Assembly: GCA_013287905.1 (NCBI GenBank)
Contig: JABDCW010000008.1
Location: forward strand, 1 to 57,132
Reading direction: 5' to 3'
Source: Chlamydiota bacterium
GTDB lineage: Bacteria > Chlamydiota > Chlamydiia > Chlamydiales > Parachlamydiaceae
DNA length: 57,132 bases
Both the position numbers and the translations under genes were made by a program. The notes beneath the pieces were generated by a model that made no database searches, was not told where the DNA came from, and saw only the letters and a list, made by a program, of their open reading frames with translations. Shown here piece by piece: positions 35,671 through 44,509 of this stretch (position 1 is its first letter; each line of letters opens with the position of its first letter).

Positions 35671-37031
35671 ACGTTCAGGGCGTTAGCAATGCAATCATTG
35701 ACCGAAACCCCATCCCAGGCGCTTCCTAACAAATGAACGCGGTCTTGGGTCCTTATTTTAAGCTCATCCCTGATCTTCGCAACAAATTGACTGTGCCCGA
35801 CTGTATATTGTGCAATGGCCTGCCTGGCATAAGTTACATCCAAAGCATCCGGCAGCTTATCAACCCCCAAATGCCTGGCCAATGTGGCAAGCGAAATATC
35901 GATCAATTGCCGCTCCGGTAAAGAAAGCAATTCCTTGCGATGCGCCCCCCCGAGCATGACGGTCATGCGCGTTTCACCGGGACAGCCATTTTGCTGTGGA
36001 AATACAGAGGAATCCCAAAGCACTCCCAAAACATCTTCTTTTTCAGAGGTTGGAACAAGATATCCAAACCCCTTGCGCTTTAAGACATCGCGTTTCCATC
36101 CCATATTTACGACGGCAACAGAGACCGGCTGCCTTAATTGCCCCTTCCAATCCATCGTAACATACTCAGGGCCAAGCAGTGACATAGCCGCCTCTGCCGG
36201 CACGGCAAGAAATAGTTGATCTGCCTCTATAAAGGAACCATTATTTAAGGTGATTTTCAGGCTATGAGGATCGATGTGCAATGAAGTCGCAACCGTATCG
36301 AACACAAGGGAATCTTTGACATGATGGGATAAAGCATCGATCAGTGTTCCCATTCCCCTGCGAAAAGAGAAAATAGAGAATTTTCTTGCTTGAATGATGA
36401 AGGGGGACACTTGAGTTTGTCTATTTTTAGAGGGAATCATTGACCGGAGCATGGCCCCAAAAACCGATCCATGCTTCTGTTCGTACCTGTGAATGGCAGG
36501 AAAACAGCTCTGCATCGAAAGCTGCCGCATATCTCCTGCATAAATTCCCGAAACCATGGGATCGACAAACGTTTCTGTAATCTCTTTCCCAAATCGACGG
36601 GAAAAAAAATCAAAGACCGATTCATCTTCAAGAAGTGATTTTTCGATAAACCACTCTTGAAAAAATCGCAAACTCATTTTAGCAAATGGGGAACAAAGAA
36701 AGGAAACCGGATTAGAAGGTAAACTCGTTAACCCATTTTCCCGGTAAATAAAGCGCTTATTTGATTTAAGGTCAGCCCCAATCCACTGATCCTGCAATCC
36801 AAGCGCCTCGATCAACTGTAAGGTATATACACCTGTCCCGCCGGATCTACAACTATGCGGGCCTTTTTCAAAAAGAAAACCATCCTTCACCTCTGTCCTT
36901 ATCCAACCTCCGGCTTTAGGCTCCTTTTCGAGAATCGTCAGCCTGATTTCCGGATCCTGGCGCATCAGGTTCCAACCTAATGTAAGTCCACTGATACCTG
37001 CCCCCATAATGACAATATGGGGGCGACTCAT
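35649..37031 (-). CDS. hemG: Protoporphyrinogen oxidase (HemY/HemG flavoprotein type)
   Basis: Oxidises protoporphyrinogen IX to protoporphyrin IX in haem synthesis. It has 460 residues. The FAD-binding GAGISGLTLGWNL is at the N-terminus, followed by EKEPKAGGWIRTE and FEKGPHS, with a C-terminal FAD contact in LLGSAWDGVSVNDCI. This is the oxygen-dependent HemY-type flavoprotein, called hemG in chlamydiae. It overlaps hemE by 4 bases. The 3' end is inside the palindromic region. Confidence 0.92.
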   Translation of the reverse strand: MSRPHIVIMGAGISGLTLGWNLMRQDPEIRLTILEKEPKAGGWIRTEVKDGFLFEKGPHSCRSGGTGVYTLQLIEALGLQDQWIGADLKSNKRFIYRENGLTSLPSNPVSFLCSPFAKMSLRFFQEWFIEKSLLEDESVFDFFSRRFGKEITETFVDPMVSGIYAGDMRQLSMQSCFPAIHRYEQKHGSVFGAMLRSMIPSKNRQTQVSPFIIQARKFSIFSFRRGMGTLIDALSHHVKDSLVFDTVATSLHIDPHSLKITLNNGSFIEADQLFLAVPAEAAMSLLGPEYVTMDWKGQLRQPVSVAVVNMGWKRDVLKRKGFGYLVPTSEKEDVLGVLWDSSVFPQQNGCPGETRMTVMLGGAHRKELLSLPERQLIDISLATLARHLGVDKLPDALDVTYARQAIAQYTVGHSQFVAKIRDELKIRTQDRVHLLGSAWDGVSVNDCIANALNVLPRALP

Positions 37032-38044
37032 TGATAACCCTTAACGCACTCTATAACAGCAGAGACAGCCTTAAGGGGGGTCTGCGGAGTGATCCCATGT
37101 CCAAGATTAAAAATATATCCGGGATCGCCATGCATAGAATGGAGAAGTTGTGTCACTTCATTTTTTAAGAAGGGAATAGGAGCATACAAAAGGTCAGGAT
37201 CCAAGTTACCCTGCAAGGCAATTGACGGGCGTATGAGAGGACGCAATTGCGCCATGTTGGCATTCCAGTCGATACTGATCGCACTTGGGGAGATTTTTGC
37301 CAAGTCAGCAGCAAAAACCGACGACCCTTTACAAAATACGATCACGGGGGCCTTCGGCTTGATCGCTTCGACAATTTTTTGCAGATAATGCAGGGAAAAC
37401 TCATAAAATTGCCGATAAGCAAGCATCCCGGCCCATGAATCAAATATCTGAACAGCCGATACCCCAGCCTCGATCTGCATCGTTAAATAGGTAATGGCAT
37501 ACTCTGCCAATAGATTTAACAGAGCGTGGAAAGAGGTGGGGTCCTGCAGCATCCAACTTTTTGTCTTGTGCAGGTCCCGGCTGCTTTTCCCTTCGATCAT
37601 ATAACTTGCCAGGGTGAATGGGGCTCCGCAAAACCCTAGCAAAGGAACTGTCGTTAGTCTCTGTTTTAATAATGTAATTCCCTGACAGACATAGTCTAAC
37701 GATTCTCTGATGTCAATGGCAGGCAGTTTCGCAATATCGTGTCCATTTTTTAGAGGTCTTTCGATAACAGGACCCGTCCCCTCATCAAAATGGAGTCCCA
37801 CATTTAAACTTTCCGGAATCACCAATATATCGGAAAAGATAATGGCAGCATCCATCCCAAACCTGGTTATCGGCTGCGCTGTGACTTCTGCCATCAGCTC
37901 AGGGGTATGGCACATTTGTAAAAACGAATATTTAGCCCGCAATGCACGATATTCAGGCATATAACGTCCGGCCTGGCGCATAAACCAAACCGGAATGCGG
38001 CCTTTATTGCGGCAATGGAGGGCATCGATGACAAGAGGATTCAT
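37028..38044 (-). CDS. hemE: Uroporphyrinogen decarboxylase
   Basis: Removes four acetate carboxyls from uroporphyrinogen III to give coproporphyrinogen III. It has 338 residues. The N-terminal signature PVWFMRQAGRYMPEYRALR with the catalytic arginines, IIFSDILVIPE, and the GFCGAPFTLASYMIEG segment are intact. It lies 11 bases after tkt and 4 bases into hemG, so tkt-hemE-hemG form one unit. Confidence 0.96.
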   Translation of the reverse strand: MNPLVIDALHCRNKGRIPVWFMRQAGRYMPEYRALRAKYSFLQMCHTPELMAEVTAQPITRFGMDAAIIFSDILVIPESLNVGLHFDEGTGPVIERPLKNGHDIAKLPAIDIRESLDYVCQGITLLKQRLTTVPLLGFCGAPFTLASYMIEGKSSRDLHKTKSWMLQDPTSFHALLNLLAEYAITYLTMQIEAGVSAVQIFDSWAGMLAYRQFYEFSLHYLQKIVEAIKPKAPVIVFCKGSSVFAADLAKISPSAISIDWNANMAQLRPLIRPSIALQGNLDPDLLYAPIPFLKNEVTQLLHSMHGDPGYIFNLGHGITPQTPLKAVSAVIECVKGYQ

Positions 38045-38055
38045 AGCTGTTCCAA

Positions 38056-40116
38056 TTAAAGAATGCGGTCGAGGATCGATTCGACAGTAAATCCAAATTC
38101 AACAGCCAAGTCGCTCGCCGGTGCAGAAGCCCCAAAACTGGACATGGAAATGGCAATCCCGCTTCTTCCGATATACTTATGCCACCCCATCTCTACCCCT
38201 GCTTCAATGGACACTCGTTTTCCAATCTCTCCGCCAAAGATTTTTTCCTGATATTCGTGCGATTGCTGTTCAAAAATTTCCCAGCAAGGCATAGAGATCA
38301 CTCTGACTGACTTACCAAGTTTTTCCAGTGCTAAGCCCACATCGAGACTTAAAGAAACCTCTGAACCTGTAGCAACAAGAGTATAATCCGGAGACCTGTT
38401 TTCCTTTTTTATGATATAAGCCCCCCGTCCTACACCTTGAGAATACGAAACATTAGTTTCTGAAAGCAATGGCAGGTTCTGACGGGACAAAAGCAACGCT
38501 GTCGGCCCGGAATAATTTAAAGCGGCAAGCCATGCCATTTTGACCTCATTGGCATCGCATGGTCGAATCACCTGTAAGTTTGGGATCGCACGCAATGCGG
38601 CAATGTGTTCAATCGGTTGATGGGTTGGGCCATCTTCCCCTAGAAATATCGAATCGTGGGTGAATTGATAGATAACATGCATTTTCATTAAGCTCGCCAG
38701 GCGGATCGCATTCCTCATATAATCGGAAAACGTTAAGAATGTACCGATAAATGGGGTGATCATCTCTGTTTCACAGAGGCCGGTTGCTATGGTTGCCATT
38801 CCAAACTCCCTGACACCGAACTTGATGTTGCGCCCTGAAAAATTCCCAGGTGTGATCACGGCTTCTTTTTTTATCATCGTCAGATCTGAACAGGAAAGAT
38901 CTGCCGATCCGCCATATAATTGCGGCAACATTTCTGCAAGCACATTAAGCACTTCCTGGGAAGCCTTTCTTCCCGATACCGGCGAGGAGCACGCAATCTT
39001 ATGCAATCTCTCTTCCAGATCAACAGGAAGCTTATGATGTTTCATTGCTTCAAATTCGTTTAGTTTATCGGGGTTTGCTTTGCCCCAGGCATCGAATAAT
39101 TGCCGCCATTCTTCCTGTACATGTGCTTCCTGCACTTGTTTCTTTTTAAAAAACTCATAGACAGCCGAAGGAACATAAAATGGATCAAGCGTAGCCCCCA
39201 ATGCCAATTTTGTTGCCTTGAGCTCATCTGCTCCAAGAGGAGCCCCATGCACTTTAAAAGTCCCCGCTTTATTTGGAGACCCTTTGCCAATAATGGTATG
39301 TGCAATGATCAGTCTTGGGCGCTCCTGATTTAGCCTCGCCTGATCGATCACGGCATGCACCGCATCCAGATCGTTGCCGTCGACTTCGTAAACTTCCCAC
39401 CCGTAGGCCCGATAACGCATCTTTGTATCTTCGGAACACGATTCGCTTAACGGCCCGTCAAGCGTGACATGATTGGCGTCATAGATAGCGATAAGATTGT
39501 TCAACTTCAGATGTCCTGCCAAAGACGACACTTCCGATGTGATCCCCTCCATGACACAACCATCGCCCATCAGTACAAATACCTTGCCGTCCAGGATCTT
39601 ATGTTTTTCAGTATTAAAACGAGCCCCTAAAATTTTCAGTCCAAGCGCCTGACCTACAGCATTGCCGAGCCCTTGGCCAAGCGGGCCTGTTGTCGATTCT
39701 ACGCCCGGTGTAAGAATGGATTCGGGATGGCCGGGGGTTTTTGAGTGGAGCTGGCGAAATTGCTCAATGTCTTCCATGGAAATATCATAGCCGGACAAGT
39801 GGAGGCACGAATATAAAAGCATCGATCCATGTCCGGCCGAGAGGATAAACCGGTCGCGGTTGATCCAGTTAGGGTCTTTTGGGTTGTAGCGCAAGGCCTG
39901 TCCCCATAGGTATGCGCCTATTTCGGCACATCCCATCGGTAATCCGGGATGGCCTGAATCTGCCTTTTGCACAGCGTCCATAGAGAGGACGCGAATCGTT
40001 AAGGCAATTTTACTTAATATATTTTTTTTCTCCTGATCCCATTCCTGACTATCTGTGTGTGAGATGGAAGGATGTTTGGGTTCGGCTTTGGTGAAGGTTT
40101 GGTCTTTTAGGTTCAT
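38056..40116 (-). CDS. tkt: Transketolase
   Basis: A thiamine-diphosphate enzyme of the pentose phosphate pathway. The start at 40116 (MNLKDQTF) has AAAGGA at proper spacing; a GTG at 40158 is less likely. It has 686 residues. Motifs: DSGHPGLPMGCAEIG, SAGHGSMLLYS, the TPP-binding GDGCVMEGITSEV, and HDSIFLGEDGPTHQPIEH in the pyrimidine domain. The untranslated region upstream includes a 40-bp sequence that is repeated exactly at 42782. Confidence 0.96.
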   Translation of the reverse strand: MNLKDQTFTKAEPKHPSISHTDSQEWDQEKKNILSKIALTIRVLSMDAVQKADSGHPGLPMGCAEIGAYLWGQALRYNPKDPNWINRDRFILSAGHGSMLLYSCLHLSGYDISMEDIEQFRQLHSKTPGHPESILTPGVESTTGPLGQGLGNAVGQALGLKILGARFNTEKHKILDGKVFVLMGDGCVMEGITSEVSSLAGHLKLNNLIAIYDANHVTLDGPLSESCSEDTKMRYRAYGWEVYEVDGNDLDAVHAVIDQARLNQERPRLIIAHTIIGKGSPNKAGTFKVHGAPLGADELKATKLALGATLDPFYVPSAVYEFFKKKQVQEAHVQEEWRQLFDAWGKANPDKLNEFEAMKHHKLPVDLEERLHKIACSSPVSGRKASQEVLNVLAEMLPQLYGGSADLSCSDLTMIKKEAVITPGNFSGRNIKFGVREFGMATIATGLCETEMITPFIGTFLTFSDYMRNAIRLASLMKMHVIYQFTHDSIFLGEDGPTHQPIEHIAALRAIPNLQVIRPCDANEVKMAWLAALNYSGPTALLLSRQNLPLLSETNVSYSQGVGRGAYIIKKENRSPDYTLVATGSEVSLSLDVGLALEKLGKSVRVISMPCWEIFEQQSHEYQEKIFGGEIGKRVSIEAGVEMGWHKYIGRSGIAISMSSFGASAPASDLAVEFGFTVESILDRIL

Positions 40117-40140
40117 TCGGGTATCCTTTGGTATGATTTT

Positions 40141-40180
40141 ACAGTGTACGGATTTCACGAGTTAATACCAAAGGAAAAAA
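40141..40180. repeat. 40-bp direct repeat, left copy (tkt upstream)
   Basis: ACAGTGTACGGATTTCACGA through GGAAAAAA is identical to 42782-42821. The two copies bracket the F-box/LRR gene and one TIR element (2.6 kb). This copy lies 25 bases before the tkt start. Confidence 0.93.
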
Positions 40181-40271
40181 TTAATTATGAAGTAAAGGGG
40201 TAAAGAGAAGGCTATTAAAATGGAAGGAATAAGCATTTAGAGGATTCATTTTGCTTCCGGCTTTTAAGGCT

Positions 40272-42233
40272 TTATCCCCTCATTTTAAACTTATAGTTTT
40301 TAAAGAAGTCACCCGATAAGGAAAATGTTAGTTCAGGACTCAAAGATTCACAGCCAAATAAACGTATCTTTTGTAATTCAGTAAGAGAGTCAAGGTGTTG
40401 TATTCCAGAATCTATTAAAGATGTACAGAACCTTAAATCCAAACTTTGCAATTTTGTTAAAGAAGTTAGATGGGCTAAACCGTCTCCTATTAATTTGTCA
40501 TTTCGACTTATATCTAACTTTAGGAGTTCCGTAAGGGTTGTGAAATGACTTAAAGTCTCATCTGTTAAATTGCAATTTCCTAATTCTAAAATTTGTAATT
40601 TAATCAAAGAAGTAAGGTTTTGGAGGTTATTTGCCGTTAATTCCTGCCCTCCATACAAGCTCAAGGTTTCCAGATGTGTGAGAAAGCGAACAAAATGCAA
40701 GCTATCATCGGTTAGGGTACATCCTATTAAACGCAATGCCTTTAGATGGGTCAAAGAGGAAAGATGTTGAAAGCCTTCTTCTGTTACCTGAGATAGGTGA
40801 CTTAATTTTAAGGTTTCTAACCGAGGAAAAAAGGTAAGGTCATGCATATTATCATTAGTGAGGTGATCACCACAGCCATTCAAATGTTCAAGTTGAGTAA
40901 GTGTAGTGAGAGAGTGTAAGCCCTCACTCGTGAGAGAGTGACAACCTTCTAAATCTAAATTTTTTAATTTTGTTAACATAGAAAGGTGTTTAAACTCTGA
41001 GTAGAGCACACTCGGATAATCTCTGGTTATTTTGCTTAAGTTTAAAGCTTGCAAATTCGCAAGGGAAGTCAGGTGTTTTAATCCATCTATAATTTGTGTA
41101 TTACTTAAATTTAGAGTTTCTAATTTTTTAAGTGTACTCAAATGTTTTATCCCTTCCCCTGTGAGGGCATAACAAGAACTGAGATTTAGAGTTTTTAAGT
41201 TAGTTAAAGAGGTGAGAAGTTCTAAGTCTTCATTTTTTAGCTTGCAACGACTTAAATCTAAATGTTCTAGGTTTTTGAGGTTGGTTAGATATTTTAACAT
41301 GTCACCTGTCAACCTCCAACAGCCGCTTAAATCCAAGGTTGTTAGTTGAGTTAGGTGAGTGAGGTGTTGTAGGCTGGGGTCTGTTAGCTGTGTGCACCCA
41401 CTTAAGTTTAAAGATTGGAGTTTCTCAAGGTTTGTTAAATGCTTTAAGTGATCACCTCTCAGCTCCCACCAATGACTTAAGCTCAAAGTATGTAGTTCTG
41501 TAAGAGAAGCAATATGCTGTAGGCCCTCACCACTCACCCGGTTATCCAGGTTTAAAATCTGTAGTTTTTTAAGTGATGCCAGATGTTTTAGACCTTCAAC
41601 TGTCAGTTTGTCATACTCCAAACCCTTAATCCATAATTGCTTAAGATGCAAACTTTTTAAATTAGGTGATGATGTCACTAATTTCTCTAAATTTTCGTCT
41701 GAAATATTATAATGAACTGCCCTATGCCTATTGACTTGGTTGTCTTTTGAATTTTGATGGAATTTTTTCGAAGTTCGCGCCAAAACAAATTGTTCATTCC
41801 CTAGAAATTCACCGACAATTCCTAAGAGGGGCTTAGGAATTTCAGAGAGTTTGATTTCAGGACTGCCAACGCCTTTATTTATTTCATTTAATTTGATTTT
41901 TCTTTTATTTCTGAATGGAAATAAATTAATCAAAACCAGACGTATTTTTTCAAAAATATTTAAGTGTTTTTTGTTATCTGTGTTGTCTATTTTTGACAGG
42001 TTTTGGCTGATTTCTTTTATCTCTTTAGTCAAACGGACTTTTTCTTCGGTACTTAAATTTCGTACAGATTTGTACAAGCAGTCGACAAGAGCGGTTAATT
42101 TCAAATTTTTTCCACCAATCTTCACCCTTCTACCGCAAGGGAAGTATGTCGTCTTTACAGAAGACAAATGATCATCTGAAAGTAAAGAGTAAAGTTTATC
42201 GATCCTTCCGGAATCACTTAATTCTGGATACAT
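40272..42233 (-). CDS. F-box-like leucine-rich-repeat protein (eukaryote-like, putative effector)
   Basis: A 653-residue protein. Residues 1-125 are unassigned. At about 130-165, SEIPKPLLGIVGEFLGNEQF and the following VLARTSKKFHQN fit an F-box (Leu-Pro start, hydrophobic spacing). From about residue 185 to the end are some 18 leucine-rich repeats of 24-25 residues of the cysteine-containing/RNI type, with LxxLxxLxTLDLSGCxxLTGxxL (for example LQSLNLSGCTQLTDPSLQHL). In eukaryotes F-box/LRR proteins recruit substrates to SCF ubiquitin ligases; amoeba symbionts use such proteins to act on host ubiquitin. The gene sits alone between 40-bp direct repeats, which suggests insertion into the tkt upstream region. 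Confidence 0.85.
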   Translation of the reverse strand: MYPELSDSGRIDKLYSLLSDDHLSSVKTTYFPCGRRVKIGGKNLKLTALVDCLYKSVRNLSTEEKVRLTKEIKEISQNLSKIDNTDNKKHLNIFEKIRLVLINLFPFRNKRKIKLNEINKGVGSPEIKLSEIPKPLLGIVGEFLGNEQFVLARTSKKFHQNSKDNQVNRHRAVHYNISDENLEKLVTSSPNLKSLHLKQLWIKGLEYDKLTVEGLKHLASLKKLQILNLDNRVSGEGLQHIASLTELHTLSLSHWWELRGDHLKHLTNLEKLQSLNLSGCTQLTDPSLQHLTHLTQLTTLDLSGCWRLTGDMLKYLTNLKNLEHLDLSRCKLKNEDLELLTSLTNLKTLNLSSCYALTGEGIKHLSTLKKLETLNLSNTQIIDGLKHLTSLANLQALNLSKITRDYPSVLYSEFKHLSMLTKLKNLDLEGCHSLTSEGLHSLTTLTQLEHLNGCGDHLTNDNMHDLTFFPRLETLKLSHLSQVTEEGFQHLSSLTHLKALRLIGCTLTDDSLHFVRFLTHLETLSLYGGQELTANNLQNLTSLIKLQILELGNCNLTDETLSHFTTLTELLKLDISRNDKLIGDGLAHLTSLTKLQSLDLRFCTSLIDSGIQHLDSLTELQKIRLFGCESLSPELTFSLSGDFFKNYKFKMRG

Positions 42234-42353
42234 TAATTTTTCCTAATAATATTTGAATGTTCTATCTGTTTTTTATTATAAATTAAAATTATTTTTAATA
42301 AAACATTTTTAACACAGGACTTCCTTTAGGCCTTTAATTTGACTTTGACTAAA

Positions 42354-42517
42354 TATACCGAACGTGATTCCAAAATTGGTTTTTGACGGCGTTGGCTTTG
42401 CATCAAAATTTTTGTCTTCACTCGTGCCTTGCCATAGGCAATGGTCCCTCGCTCCAGACGGAAAATTTTGAGCAGCCTCCTTGCCAAAATCCCAATTTTT
42501 GAACCACCTTCGGTATA
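42354..42517. mobile_element. 164-bp terminal-inverted-repeat element (copy 4)
   Basis: Same family as copies 1 and 2 (ends TATACCGAACGTGATTCCAA and CCACCTTCGGTATA). It lies 120 bases upstream of the F-box/LRR gene, inside the segment flanked by the 40-bp direct repeats. The sequence from 42518 to 42781 has no supportable gene; it holds two near copies of ACCATCAAATAAG. Confidence 0.87.
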
Positions 42518-42781
42518 TTCACGACCAATTTGTATCCATCCAATCCATCATTCTTCCGTCAAAGAACCCGGAGTCAAAGCGTCCTGGAATCGTTTTATTC
42601 GGCAACTGAAAGACCAGCTTTTGGATCGCTATGCGATAGGATCGATCCAATCAAATGACCATCAAATAAGATAATCCTTTGAAACCCCAAAGATTAGGGG
42701 TATTTTCCCTATATTTTAGGAAAAAAGAGTGCGGTTATCAAATAACCATCAAATAAGAATTTAGCCATTTAAAGCATGAAA

Positions 42782-42821
42782 ACAGTGTACGGATTTCACG
42801 AGTTAATACCAAAGGAAAAAA
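42782..42821. repeat. 40-bp direct repeat, right copy
   Basis: Identical to 40141-40180, including the AAAGGAAAAAA end. The sequences just beyond (TTAATTAT against CTAAATAAT) are still alike, so the original duplication may have been somewhat longer. Confidence 0.93.
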
Positions 42822-42852
42822 CTAAATAATGGGTGCAAAAATAGAAAAGGAC

Positions 42853-42958
42853 AAAACGACAATAAAGACATTAAGGACCCCAATTAAGGACAGTAAGGAC
42901 ATCAATACTTGTCCTTATTGTCCTTAATTGGGGTCCTTAATGTCTTTATTGTCGTTTT
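42853..42958. repeat. Palindrome with perfect 40-bp arms
   Basis: The arm at 42853-42892 (AAAACGACAATAAAGACATT...) is exactly complementary to 42919-42958. The arms are built of TTAAGGAC/GACAATAA units as at 2.9 and 8.3 kb. It lies just downstream of the tRNA pair (minus strand) and ends in T runs on each strand, so it could terminate the tRNA transcript. Confidence 0.93.
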
Positions 42959-42980
42959 TTTTGATTTTTTGAAAAGAAAT

Positions 42981-43053
42981 TGAGCCTTGATGGACTCGAA
43001 CCATCGACTCCCTCATTAAAAGTGAGGTGCTCTACCGACTGAGCTAAAGGCTC
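42981..43053 (-). tRNA. tRNA-Lys (anticodon TTT)
   Basis: 73 bases fold as a full cloverleaf. The acceptor stem is GAGCCTT/AAGGCTC, the D arm GCTC/GAGC, the anticodon stem CCTCA/TGAGG with loop CTTTTAA (anticodon TTT), the T arm GATGG-TTCGAGT-CCATC, and the discriminator A. CCA is not encoded. Confidence 0.97.
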
Positions 43054-43075
43054 TGAATTTTGACTCTCTAAACTT

Positions 43076-43150
43076 TGACCCCAAGGGGATTCGAACCCCT
43101 GTTACCAGAATGAAAATCTGGTGTCCTAGGCCGGGCTAGACGATGGGGCC
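43076..43150 (-). tRNA. tRNA-Glu (anticodon TTC)
   Basis: 75 bases. Acceptor stem GGCCCCA/TGGGGTC, anticodon stem CCAGA/TCTGG with loop TTTTCAT (anticodon TTC), T arm CAGGG-GTTCGAA-TCCCCT-type pairing, discriminator A. It is 22 bases upstream of tRNA-Lys on the same strand. Besides protein synthesis, tRNA-Glu feeds haem synthesis in bacteria using the C5 pathway. Confidence 0.96.
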
Positions 43151-43216
43151 TTATTGTCAAGCTTCATTAAGAACGAAGCTTAATACTACACGTTCAACGC
43201 ATTTTAGTACAAGAAA

Positions 43217-43762
43217 TTAAATCGTCAAAATTTCTTTTTCTTTTTTTTGAGCAAGGTCATCGGCCTCTTTACAATATTGGTCTGTCAATTTCTGGATATT
43301 TTTTTCCGTCTTATTAAGTATATCCTCAGCTATCTCTCCACTGGCTTTTCGTTTGCGTGCAGCTTCATTGCCTTCCCTGCGGATATTGCGAATACTAATT
43401 TTACATTCCTCACAGCGGCGATGGCATAATTTCACCATTTCTTTGCGCATACTATCGTCCATTGGAGCAATTTTTATCCGCACAACATTGCCATCAACAA
43501 TGGGGATTAAACCAATATTGGCTCTTTCAATAGATTTACCTATGGCTCCGGTTGTCGATTGATCAAAGGGGGTGATCAGCAGTAATCGGGGCTCTGGCGC
43601 TGTGACAGATGCGAGGTCCTTAATTCTCATTTGACTGCCGTACACTTCGACCATCACAGGATCGAGCATCGCCGGACTTGCCCGTCCTGTTCGGATGCTC
43701 TTAAGGTCCGACAGTAAATGTTCTATCGCTTGTTTCATTCTGGTATTTGTCTGATCTTCCAT
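43217..43762 (-). CDS. frr: Ribosome recycling factor
   Basis: Splits post-termination ribosomes with EF-G. The start at 43762 has AAAGGAGAATTC just upstream; longer readings run into pyrH. It has 181 residues, with [28 protein letters not shown] and the C-terminal helix pair. It follows pyrH by 20 bases, as in chlamydiae generally. Confidence 0.96.
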   Translation of the reverse strand: MEDQTNTRMKQAIEHLLSDLKSIRTGRASPAMLDPVMVEVYGSQMRIKDLASVTAPEPRLLLITPFDQSTTGAIGKSIERANIGLIPIVDGNVVRIKIAPMDDSMRKEMVKLCHRRCEECKISIRNIRREGNEAARKRKASGEIAEDILNKTEKNIQKLTDQYCKEADDLAQKKEKEILTI

Positions 43763-43782
43763 GAATTCTCCTTTAACGTCTT

Positions 43783-44502
43783 TTACATTACCTGAATTAA
43801 TGTTCCATTTTTTCCTGATAAGATGTCGTCCGGGCCCATCTGTTTCAAAAGCTTCATGTTGAAGACCAGGATAGGGATCGAACTTTCCCTGCATAACGAG
43901 ATGGCCGTCGCATCCATGATCTCCAGTTTTTCCAACAACACCTGTGAGTAACTCATTACTGGATATTTAATAGCATCAGAATATTTTAACGGGTCTTTAT
44001 TGTAAACTCCATCCACTTTTGTGGCCTTGAGGATCATGTCGGCCTGAATTTCATTAGCACGCATTGCAGCTGCCGTATCGGTCGTAAAATAGGGATTGCC
44101 GGTCCCCCCGACAAAGATCACCACATTTTTTTCGCTTAAATACTGTAAAGCGGTACGCCATGAATAACTTTCAGCTACTTTAGGGCATTCTAATGCACTG
44201 AGCACTTTGGCCGGGCATTCAACGCCTTCCAAGGCTTGCTTAAGCGCAATTCCATTGATCAGCGTCGCCAGCATGCCCATTTGATCGGCAGGGGTCCTTT
44301 CCATCCCCAATTGCTTTAAATTCGATCCCCTGAATAAATTGCCGCCGCCGATCACAACGCCAATCTCGTATCCGGAAGAGATAAAATTTTTTAATGCAGA
44401 GGCAATTTTACAACATTCCTCAGCATCAATTCCAAAAGGTTTATCTCCCATAAGAATTTCGCCGGAAAGCTTTAATAATAGACGCTTTGGTTTTCTTATC
44501 AT
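43783..44502 (-). CDS. pyrH: Uridylate kinase
   Basis: Phosphorylates UMP to UDP; amino-acid-kinase fold, hexameric in the cytoplasm. The ATG at 44502 ([15 protein letters not shown]) has GAGAG before it and is preferred to a TTG at 44523. It has 239 residues. Motifs: [42 protein letters not shown]. It starts 7 bases after the murI stop. Confidence 0.96.
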   Translation of the reverse strand: MIRKPKRLLLKLSGEILMGDKPFGIDAEECCKIASALKNFISSGYEIGVVIGGGNLFRGSNLKQLGMERTPADQMGMLATLINGIALKQALEGVECPAKVLSALECPKVAESYSWRTALQYLSEKNVVIFVGGTGNPYFTTDTAAAMRANEIQADMILKATKVDGVYNKDPLKYSDAIKYPVMSYSQVLLEKLEIMDATAISLCRESSIPILVFNMKLLKQMGPDDILSGKNGTLIQVM

Positions 44503-44509
44503 ATGTCTC

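Noticed and set aside
42518..42781. Gene remnant after the fourth TIR element
   Set aside because: A short open stretch exists but it starts inside the element and resembles no protein I know.
40141..42821. Composite transposon
   Set aside because: No transposase is present between the 40-bp direct repeats and the repeats have no terminal inverted structure; only an insertion-like scar can be claimed.
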